DNA of 64,000 nt, from the NCBI GenBank assembly GCA_934502625.1, contig CAKSUQ010000011.1, positions 1 to 64,000 on the forward strand. The letters are read 5' to 3'. The DNA comes from an uncultured Gemmiger sp. (GTDB lineage Bacteria; Bacillota; Clostridia; Oscillospirales; Ruminococcaceae). The notes below the pieces were generated by a model, which had not been told where the DNA came from, made no database searches, and saw only the letters and a list, made by a program, of their open reading frames with translations. Below, one piece after another: positions 25,347 through 32,348 of this stretch. Position numbers and translations under genes: made by a program. How positions within the stretch are numbered: the stretch's first letter is position 1; every line of letters begins with the position of its first letter.

Positions 25347-25371
25347 TGGTCGAGGTGACAGGACTCGAACC
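25347..25371. repeat. Right attachment site (attR core)
   Basis: The 25-bp 3' end of tRNA-Pro, identical to 16363-16387. The chromosomal side is the tRNA itself. Confidence 0.85.
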
Positions 25372-25422
25372 TGCGGCCTCGTGGTCCCAAACCACGCGCG
25401 CTACCAACTGCGCAACACCTCG
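25347..25422 (-). tRNA. tRNA-Pro(UGG)
   Basis: A 76-nt gene including encoded CCA. The acceptor CGAGGTG / CACCTCG, D-arm GCGC...GCGC, anticodon stem CGTGG with loop TTTGGGA (anticodon TGG) and T-arm GCAGG-TTCGAGT-CCTGT all pair. The last 25 bases form the attachment site of the 9-kb element, and the tRNA remains intact after insertion. Confidence 0.97.
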
Positions 25423-25502
25423 TTCTTATAACTTACCCATTATAATACACGAAGGGCGCAGGCGTCAAGCCCTGAAAAGGAAAACGGGGCAGCCGCGAAA
25501 AT

Positions 25503-27557
25503 TCAGCCGATCAGGAAACGGTGCAGCGTGTCCAGCAGCAGGTTCACGCTGATGGGTTTGGCGATGTGGGCATCCATGCCGCTTTCAAAGGCGCGCTGTT
25601 TGTCCTCCTCGAAGGCATTGGCCGTCATGGCAAGGATGGGCAGCGCGCCGCGCCCATCCGGCAGGGCACGGAGCGCTTTGGCAGCGTCGTAGCCGTTCAT
25701 GACGGGCATCTGAATGTCCATCAGCACGGCGCTGTAATACCCGGCGGGGTGGGTCTTTACCAGCTCAACGCAGGCCGCGCCGTCCGCCGCGCGCTCGACA
25801 AGCATCCCGTTCTCCTGCAGGACGGTCATGGCGATCTCGGCGTTCAGGTCGTTGTCCTCGGCCAGCAGGATGCGCTTGCCCGCCAGATGGTCGGCGTTTT
25901 GCGCGGGCTGTGCGCCGGGCTTGCCTTTGACCTGCTCCTCCGTCGCGATGAGGAAGGGAAGCACCACCGTGAAGGTCGTGCCCTTGCCGAAAGCACTTTC
26001 GACGTCGATCGTGCCGTGCATCAGCTCGACCAGCGATTTCACGATGGGCAGCCCCAGCCCGGTGCCGACGACCTTGCTCTCGGTGCTGGTGTGCTCGCGG
26101 GAGAACTCCTCAAACAGGTGGGGGAGATACTCCTCGCTCATGCCGATGCCGTCGTCCGCGATGACAGCCTTGTAGCGCAGCGTATCGGGCGTGTCGCCGG
26201 GCAGCTCGGTCAGGGTGAAGCGGACGTGCCCGCCCTCCGGCGTGTATTTGACAGCGTTGCTGATAATGTTCAAGAACACCTCGCGAACCTTGGTGCGGTC
26301 GCTGACGACGTAGGGATGCCGGATGTCCGCCGTGCAGGTGTAGGTCAGCTTTTTCTCCTCGGTCAGCGGCTCAAACACGGCGTCAAGGGAATCCAGCAGC
26401 TCGCGCACGTCACTTGGCTCGGTCTTCAGTGCGGCCTTGCCGCTCTCGATGCGCGCCATCTCCAGTACATAGTTGATGAGCGCGAGCAGGAAGCTGCTGG
26501 ACGAGCGGATCTTATCGACGTAATTGTGTACGCGGTCTTTTTCGTCGATGTGCTTTTCCAGCAGCTCGGCGTAGCCGATGATGGCGTTCATTGGGGTGCG
26601 GATATCGTGGCTCATGTTGAAAAGGAACCGCGACTTCGCCTCGCTGGCGGCTTGCGCCTCCTGCGCAGCTTTTTCCAGCTGCGCCTCATGCAAGGCGTCG
26701 CGGCTGTGACGCTGGGCGGCCTGCCAGTACCACGCGGCGGCCAGCGCGGGCAGCCCCAGCAACAGCAGGACATCGAAGGCAAGCTGCGTCGTCGATATCC
26801 AGCCGGAATAAGGGCGGATCTCAAAATGCCAGGTATCGTTGGGAACAGAACAAGCAACCGAGAGCGTATCTGCCGAAACCGGGTGGCTGCCCTCCGCAAT
26901 CGTGACGGGTTCGCCGTCATGCCCATCCTTCCAGATGCGATATTCGTAGGAGGCATCCGCTAACTTGGTGATCTGTACCTCGTCAAGAAAGCTCTTCCAG
27001 TCAAGCACCAGCAGGGCAAAGCCCCAATATTTCTGGTTGCCGTTCTCATCGGTCGTGTAGATGGGGTCGAAAAGCAGTGCGCCGGTGCCGCCCTGCACCA
27101 GCTCAAACGGCCCGGCGATCGTGTATTGGCCGCTGTCTTTGGCGCGGTTCGCTTCAACTTTGCGCTCAGGGTGCTGCAGCACATTCAGCCCGATGACGCT
27201 CTTGTTTTCAGCCAGCGGATAAACATACTGGACAATACCGTTTGGCGCAAGTTCAACGGCCTTGATGACGCCATCCTCATCGGACATCAGCTCGGACAGG
27301 GCGGCAAAATCTTTGTCGTTGATGGCATAGCCGGACTCGACGATATTTTTCAGCAGCTCGGATTCTGCCAGATAACGGTTGAGCTGCGCCTCGATGTTGG
27401 CCACAGTGGATTCCGCCGTGTAGGCAGCTTTGAGCTTTTCCTGCTTGACGAGACCACGGTTCAGAAGGGTAAGCACGGCAAGCAGCAATGCGAACACCAG
27501 TGCGAACACGCCGAGGGTTCTGTGTTTGATTTTTTTCTGTGGGGCTGGATGTTTCAT
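25503..27557 (-). CDS. Hybrid sensor histidine kinase with CHASE-like sensor
   Basis: A 684-residue protein. It has two membrane segments (about residues 12-32 and 262-282) enclosing a ~230-residue extracellular CHASE-like domain. A short coiled coil, HisKA (phospho-His in FLFNMSHDIRTPMNAII, near residue 310), a HATPase domain (NIISNAVKYTPEGG, DDGIGM, GTGLGL) and a receiver domain with the phospho-Asp of AVLMDIQMPVMNG follow. It would sense an extracellular ligand and relay phosphate through its own receiver. No response regulator or HPt partner is next to it, so the target is elsewhere. Confidence 0.93.
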   Translation of the reverse strand: MKHPAPQKKIKHRTLGVFALVFALLLAVLTLLNRGLVKQEKLKAAYTAESTVANIEAQLNRYLAESELLKNIVESGYAINDKDFAALSELMSDEDGVIKAVELAPNGIVQYVYPLAENKSVIGLNVLQHPERKVEANRAKDSGQYTIAGPFELVQGGTGALLFDPIYTTDENGNQKYWGFALLVLDWKSFLDEVQITKLADASYEYRIWKDGHDGEPVTIAEGSHPVSADTLSVACSVPNDTWHFEIRPYSGWISTTQLAFDVLLLLGLPALAAAWYWQAAQRHSRDALHEAQLEKAAQEAQAASEAKSRFLFNMSHDIRTPMNAIIGYAELLEKHIDEKDRVHNYVDKIRSSSSFLLALINYVLEMARIESGKAALKTEPSDVRELLDSLDAVFEPLTEEKKLTYTCTADIRHPYVVSDRTKVREVFLNIISNAVKYTPEGGHVRFTLTELPGDTPDTLRYKAVIADDGIGMSEEYLPHLFEEFSREHTSTESKVVGTGLGLPIVKSLVELMHGTIDVESAFGKGTTFTVVLPFLIATEEQVKGKPGAQPAQNADHLAGKRILLAEDNDLNAEIAMTVLQENGMLVERAADGAACVELVKTHPAGYYSAVLMDIQMPVMNGYDAAKALRALPDGRGALPILAMTANAFEEDKQRAFESGMDAHIAKPISVNLLLDTLHRFLIG

Positions 27558-27654
27558 ATCGGATACTCACTAACTGTGATTTCATGCAACGGCAACTATA
27601 CAACATTATATACGGGCGGTGAAGATTTTTCAAGATAGGCGTGAAAAAATGCTG

Positions 27655-27694
27655 AAAAAGGCCGTATGTGTCAAAACACATACGGCACTTTTTA
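27655..27694. terminator. Bidirectional terminator beside the TraX-like gene
   Basis: The stem GCCGTATGTGT / ACACATACGGC has an A-run on the left and a T-run on the right; it overlaps the TraX stop codon. Confidence 0.85.
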
Positions 27695-28387
27695 CAGGCA
27701 GATTCGCAGCAGCCCCAGCGCCAGCAGGTGCGCGGGGTAGAAGATGTAGAAAAACCATTTATAGAAATTGCGCCCGTGTGCAGCGCGCTGCCCATTATAA
27801 AGGCAAAGGATCATGAACCCAGAAACAAGGATGGGCACGCCGCAGCCGAGGGCGTCCCACCAAAGGCCGCTGCCCATCCACGCCATGCCGCCGTACAGCG
27901 CGGCGGCGATCAGAAACGCGGCCTGCTTGCGCGGGCGGGAATCCTTCGCCCACGAGAACAGCAGCGTGAACACGGGGGCAAGCAGCGCCCAGTCACAAAA
28001 AAGCGACGCACAGACGAGCAAAACGATGCAGACGCCGCGCAGCACGCGATCCTGCACTTTTTCCTGCACATACAAAACCAAAAAGCAGAGCAGCAGGGTG
28101 AACAGCATGTTGAACTGCACAAACCCGGCCATGCCGTATTCCGGGAAGGCCAGCTGATACGGCAGCTGCGCCAGCACGGCGAACCCCAGCAGTCGCCCGG
28201 CGTATTTGCCCTTCGAGCGGGTGTAGCCGTACCCCTCGACGAGGAAATAACACATCGTCACGGCGGTGAAATAGCCGATGTAGAGGAATGCGTTCGTCAG
28301 CGGCTGCCCGGCGGGCAGAAATGCGTTCGCGATGTGGTTGAGCAGCATCGTGAACATAGCAATCATCTTGATCGCGTCGCGGTTCAT
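27692..28387 (-). CDS. TraX-family membrane protein
   Basis: A 231-residue polytopic protein with about seven hydrophobic helices. The opening MNRDAIKMIAMFTMLLNHIA and the GYFTAVTMCYFLVEGYGYTRS segment are the TraX signature, named after the F-pilin N-acetylating protein; chromosomal Firmicute copies have no known substrate. The ATG at 28387 follows GAAAGGT; the longer frame upstream has no site and crosses a promoter. It ends at a bidirectional terminator. Confidence 0.85.
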   Translation of the reverse strand: MNRDAIKMIAMFTMLLNHIANAFLPAGQPLTNAFLYIGYFTAVTMCYFLVEGYGYTRSKGKYAGRLLGFAVLAQLPYQLAFPEYGMAGFVQFNMLFTLLLCFLVLYVQEKVQDRVLRGVCIVLLVCASLFCDWALLAPVFTLLFSWAKDSRPRKQAAFLIAAALYGGMAWMGSGLWWDALGCGVPILVSGFMILCLYNGQRAAHGRNFYKWFFYIFYPAHLLALGLLRICL

Positions 28388-28483
28388 GGGAAAACCGACC
28401 TTTCGTTGCAAAAATGCGGGCATCCGAAGCCCTGCTATAAATACGAACCTCGAAGTGGAAAATATTGCAAAAGGTAAAAATAT

Positions 28484-28512
28484 AGTATAACGGAGGCGGA
28501 CGAAAATTGCAA
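28484..28512 (-). promoter_or_regulatory. Promoter of the TraX-like gene
   Basis: On the minus strand: TTGCAA, a 17-bp spacer, then TATACT, about 97 bp upstream of the start codon. Confidence 0.6.
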
Positions 28513-28625
28513 ATGGGGGACGCAATGCACGCGTTATAGTGCAGCACATGCGGTTTCCTTTTTGCACAAACCGGACTCGTTTTTTTGTGCGTATGGGAAA
28601 AATTTCAAAAAATGTCGATTTATTA

Positions 28626-28656
28626 TTGACAGAAGCAAGTGGGGGGGGGGTACAAT
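28626..28656 (+). promoter_or_regulatory. Promoter with a G10 tract in its spacer
   Basis: TTGACA (28626-28631) and TACAAT (28651-28656) are 19 bp apart, and ten of the spacer bases are an uninterrupted G run (28641-28650). Slippage by two G would give the ideal 17-bp spacing. It drives the surface protein at 28698 and is a candidate phase-variable promoter. Confidence 0.6.
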
Positions 28657-28697
28657 GGCGTAAGACGGAATACACTTTTAGAAGGAAGGAACCCACC

Positions 28698-31193
28698 ATG
28701 AGAAAACGTACCTATAAAAAGGCTGCGTCGTTCGCGCTGGCGTTGGCGATGGCCGTTTCGGTCTGCACCGCCGCACTGGCGGACAACAGCGACGCGCCCA
28801 CCACGCCGGAAATGACCGTGAGCGAGCAGAACACCACGGAAGGGTCGAACAGCGTCACGGTGACTAACGGTGCGACCCTGACGCTGGAGCAGTTCAACAG
28901 CCTGACGGAGATTCCCGCGGGCGTCACCGAGTTGACGGTTAATCTGGACGGTGTGGATTTGCGAAACAAGAGTGTTGTTGTTGGCAATGAAAAGATTGCT
29001 GACAGCTTCCGCTGCATCAAAAATTTGAGTGACAAGGCCGAAAACGAAGTAGTATACGAGGAACGCGAGGCCGCGCAGGACTATATCGTCAAGACTGTAA
29101 AAACTGGTATTACGCTGAACATTGTTGGCGCGATTCAGTTTGAAGACGCGGCAGATAACCCCGGAAATAATGGCAATTTTCTTGTTTTCAAAATCCCGGA
29201 TGCCTCCAATATTGTATTTACGAGTGCGGTTTTGAATGGCGGCGTTCGTCTTGCGCCGTCTTGGACTCAAAGCTTCAGTTCGACAAGTATGGATCATGGC
29301 GTGGAGAGTCTGACTTTTGATAACTGCACATTCAATGGTATTTGGCTGGATAACGGCAACCTTAAGACAAAAAGTTTGACAATTTATAAATGCACTTTTA
29401 ACAAGTACGATAATCCTGCATATATCAATAATTCTAACCCGATTTGGTTTAAGAACATTCGCGGATGTGCCATCACGATTGATAGCAACACCTTTTACGC
29501 GACCCGTCCGCTTACCCTTGCTGAAGAAGATACAGACGGCTCTACCATCAAGGTCATCAATAATACCTTCGATTTCAGCGAATATGATTCAAACAGCGCA
29601 AACAAGCCCGGCGAGCCGAAGAATGATGCGATTCTGATGGGCAGTTCGAATCGTGGCCTTGGTGATGTGGAAATCAGCGGGAACAAGCTGATTAACGCAA
29701 ATGCATTGCTTAGCTTTTATAGCAACCCGACTGAGGTCACGATGGCTGGCGACGCGAAAATTTTGATTAAGAATAACGAGATGAATGGCGCGAAGGCGAG
29801 TGTGCAGTATAAGCACACGGAAGATTACCGCCCCGACTTCGTCAAGGTTATCAACCCCGCCGTTGTGCAGCCTTCCGACGTCAGCTTGGTTGTTTCCCCG
29901 GATGAAATCGGCAATCTGCCGCAGGAAGAGCAGGAGAAGCTGATAGCTGTGGCTGCCAAAGTGGGCGTCGCAGCTGACAGCACCGACGCCGTCAAGAATA
30001 TCGAGACAGTCAATAAGGCCAAGGCTGAAGCAGAAGCTACTTATATAACCGACGGCAGCTGGAACGACAGCCTGAAAGAAGCGATTTTGGCGTCGGACGA
30101 CGTTAACGCCGGTCAGGCAGCGGAAATCGCCGACGCCGCAAATAACGACCTGAGCAGCATTACCCTTATCACCGTGCCGTATCTGGCTGTCACCCCGAAA
30201 AAGGCTGCAGAAGGCCAGCTGCTGTTCGACATCAAGATGCTGTGCGACCTGCGCGCCACCCTGAACCCGAACGACATCAACAGCGAAAACACCTGCACGC
30301 TGAAAACCTACCCCATCTCCAATGACGAAGTCCCGCCCATCAATATCGAGCTGGACGTGAACGGTGTCTTCACTGCCGACCAGCTGAACGACCTGTACGT
30401 CAAGCACGACAGCGAGAAGGGCACGCGCTACTACAAAACATCCGTTGTCACCGATACGACGATTTCCTTCTATAACCCGGACGGCTACAGTGACTTCACG
30501 GTTTACTGCAGCAACGACGAGGCTGCCGTCAGCTTTGACGGGCAGGAAGTGACCCTTACGCCGGATATGCAGAACACGGCGCTGCCCACCCCGGCCAAGA
30601 CCGAAAACTTCCTCGGCTGGCAGTTTGCCGGGATCGACGGCACGCATACCCAGCTGGACGAGGCGCTGTTCGCCAAGCTCGCCGCTGCCTACAAGGCCGG
30701 CGGCAAGGTGCTGACCGCCACGGCGGCCTACAAGACCGTCGAGCAGCCTGCTACCCCGGCACCCACGGCCGCCCCGACTGCTGCACCTACTGCCGCACCT
30801 ACTGCCGCACCGACCGCCGCACCGGCGCCTACAGCCGCCCCGGCAGCGGTAAAGACTGCCGCCCCCGCAGCAACGGCAGCGCCGACCGCGACCCCCGCGC
30901 CGAAGGACGATAACCGCTATTACACCTGCACCGCCTGCGGCCACCACAACTGGACGGCGACCGCTGCGGGCTATAAGTGCGATACCTGCGGCCACATTGA
31001 GACAAAGCAGCTTTCCGGCTATGCCAACGTCAAGGGCGTCTATACGCCGCAGACCGCCAGCGCCGCCAAGGCCGCCGAAACGTCCGCCATCCCGCAGACA
31101 AGCGATGACATGCCGATCGTCCCGATCGTTGTGATTGCCCTTGCCGCCCTGCTGGGTTTGGGTGTGACTGCATACAAGAAGAATAAAAACTGA
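28698..31193 (+). CDS. Large cell-wall-anchored beta-helix surface protein
   Basis: An 831-residue protein with a signal peptide (1-28, ending AALA). A region of short repeated beta strands (about 100-400; VESLTFDNCTFNGIWLDN type) suggests a right-handed beta-helix. Helical and beta domains follow, then a Pro-Thr-Ala linker of PTAA repeats (about 690-740), a four-Cys zinc-ribbon-like segment (CTACGHH...CDTCGH), and the C-terminal sorting signal IPQTSDD, hydrophobic helix and KKNKN. The sorting motif is a variant of LPxTG. GAAGGAAGG precedes the ATG. The AT-richer middle (29100-29800) differs from neighbours and may be transferred. Confidence 0.8.
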   Translation: MRKRTYKKAASFALALAMAVSVCTAALADNSDAPTTPEMTVSEQNTTEGSNSVTVTNGATLTLEQFNSLTEIPAGVTELTVNLDGVDLRNKSVVVGNEKIADSFRCIKNLSDKAENEVVYEEREAAQDYIVKTVKTGITLNIVGAIQFEDAADNPGNNGNFLVFKIPDASNIVFTSAVLNGGVRLAPSWTQSFSSTSMDHGVESLTFDNCTFNGIWLDNGNLKTKSLTIYKCTFNKYDNPAYINNSNPIWFKNIRGCAITIDSNTFYATRPLTLAEEDTDGSTIKVINNTFDFSEYDSNSANKPGEPKNDAILMGSSNRGLGDVEISGNKLINANALLSFYSNPTEVTMAGDAKILIKNNEMNGAKASVQYKHTEDYRPDFVKVINPAVVQPSDVSLVVSPDEIGNLPQEEQEKLIAVAAKVGVAADSTDAVKNIETVNKAKAEAEATYITDGSWNDSLKEAILASDDVNAGQAAEIADAANNDLSSITLITVPYLAVTPKKAAEGQLLFDIKMLCDLRATLNPNDINSENTCTLKTYPISNDEVPPINIELDVNGVFTADQLNDLYVKHDSEKGTRYYKTSVVTDTTISFYNPDGYSDFTVYCSNDEAAVSFDGQEVTLTPDMQNTALPTPAKTENFLGWQFAGIDGTHTQLDEALFAKLAAAYKAGGKVLTATAAYKTVEQPATPAPTAAPTAAPTAAPTAAPTAAPAPTAAPAAVKTAAPAATAAPTATPAPKDDNRYYTCTACGHHNWTATAAGYKCDTCGHIETKQLSGYANVKGVYTPQTASAAKAAETSAIPQTSDDMPIVPIVVIALAALLGLGVTAYKKNKN

Positions 31194-31200
31194 TTCAGCC

Positions 31201-31232
31201 AAGCCCCCGCACCGCCGTGCGGGGGCTTTTTG
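31201..31232 (+). terminator. Terminator after the surface-protein gene
   Basis: The stem AAGCCCCCGCAC / GTGCGGGGGCTT is followed by a T-run. Confidence 0.9.
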
Positions 31233-31321
31233 TGTGCCGCAGAAAATCATTTTTTGCATACCCTTTCTTTTCCCGCGCATCTGCGTTATAATAAAACGCG
31301 GTGAAAGGAAGTTACAGGAAT

Positions 31322-32050
31322 ATGGAATCTTCTACAAAATTCAGCCGCCGTGTGCTGTACGAGGGCATGCGCGACGGCTTCCCGATTGCGCTGGGGTACT
31401 TTGCGGTGTCGTTTTCGCTGGGCATCGCGGCGCGCAATGCGGGGCTGACCCCGATGCAGGGCTTCTGGGCGAGCTTGCTCAACAATGCCTCGGCGGGGGA
31501 GTATGCGGCGTTCACCCTGATCGCCGCTAAGGCGACCTATTGGGAGGTCGCGGTCATTACGCTGATCGCGAACGCGCGGTATCTCTTGATGAGCTGTGCG
31601 CTGGCGCAGCGGTTCGCGCCGGAGACACCGTTTTTCCACCGGCTCATCGTCGGCTATGACGTGACGGACGAGATCTTCGGCATCACGATCGCGCGCCCCG
31701 GCTACCTGAACCCGTACTACACCTACGGTGCGATCCTGCTGGCTGCGCCCGCGTGGGCGATCGGCACGGCGCTGGGCATCATGGCGGGCAATGCGCTGCC
31801 GCTGCGCATCGTCAGTGCGCTGAGCGTGGCGCTGTACGGTATGTTTTTGGCCATCATCATCCCCCCGGCGCGCAAGAACCGCATTGTGGCGGGTCTGGTG
31901 GCGCTTAGCTTTGCGCTGAGCTTTGCCTGCGAGTATCTGCCCGGCGTCGCGGTGCTGTCCAGCGGCACACGGACGATCTTGCTGACGGTGCTGATCTCCG
32001 GCGCGGCGGCGGTGCTGTTCCCGGTCAAGCAGGAGGCGGACAATGAATAA
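31322..32050 (+). CDS. azlC: AzlC-family branched-chain amino acid exporter subunit
   Basis: A 242-residue membrane protein with six to seven helices. MRDGFPIALGYFAVSFSLGIAARNAGL and the NARYLLMSCALAQRF segment are AzlC signatures. With AzlD it forms a branched-chain amino acid (and azaleucine) export pair. The ATG at 31322 follows AAAGGAAG by ten bases; an in-frame GTG at 31301 overlaps that site and is less likely. It overlaps azlD by eight bases. Confidence 0.9.
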   Translation: MESSTKFSRRVLYEGMRDGFPIALGYFAVSFSLGIAARNAGLTPMQGFWASLLNNASAGEYAAFTLIAAKATYWEVAVITLIANARYLLMSCALAQRFAPETPFFHRLIVGYDVTDEIFGITIARPGYLNPYYTYGAILLAAPAWAIGTALGIMAGNALPLRIVSALSVALYGMFLAIIIPPARKNRIVAGLVALSFALSFACEYLPGVAVLSSGTRTILLTVLISGAAAVLFPVKQEADNE

Positions 32051-32342
32051 CTACATTTATATACTGGTTATGTTCGCGGTGTCGTACACCATCCGCATTC
32101 TGCCGCTGACGCTGATCCGCAAGCCCATCAAGAACCGGTTCATCCAGTCATTTTTGTACTATGTGCCCTATGTGACGCTGGCGGTCATGACCTTCCCGGC
32201 CATCATCGAGGCCACCCAGACGCCGATTTCCGGCGCAATCGCGCTGGCAGCGGGCATCATCGCCGCGTGGTGCGGCGCGGGGCTGTTCCCCGTGTCGGTC
32301 ATCTGCTGCGCATTGGTGTTTGTGATTGAGTTGTTCGTGTGA
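32043..32342 (+). CDS. azlD: AzlD-family exporter subunit
   Basis: A 99-residue membrane protein with four helices; SYTIRILPLTLIRKPIKNRFIQSFLYYVPYVTLAVMTFP is typical of AzlD. It starts inside azlC, so the pair is translationally coupled, and ends six bases before the UvrA-like gene. There is no sign of damage. Confidence 0.9.
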   Translation: MNNYIYILVMFAVSYTIRILPLTLIRKPIKNRFIQSFLYYVPYVTLAVMTFPAIIEATQTPISGAIALAAGIIAAWCGAGLFPVSVICCALVFVIELFV

Positions 32343-32348
32343 GGTATT

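Larger units (their letters stand above)
16363..25371. mobile_element. 9.0-kb integrative element (phage-satellite-like) in tRNA-Pro
   Basis: The element is bounded by 25-bp direct repeats beginning TGGTCGAGGTGACAGG at 16363 and 25347. The right copy is the 3' end of an intact tRNA-Pro gene, the classic target of tyrosine integrases. The integrase gene lies beside the left end. Inside are a cI/cro-type switch, small phage early genes, a replication-type protein, scaffold and capsid candidates, and a sigma factor. No terminase, portal, tail, holin or lysin gene is present and the size is about a quarter of a complete phage, so it is best read as a satellite or a stripped prophage. Confidence 0.85.

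Noticed and set aside
28388..28697. Riboswitch or small gene in the 310-bp gap before the first surface protein
   Set aside because: The gap is accounted for by two divergent promoters and the G tract; no conserved riboswitch core was recognised.
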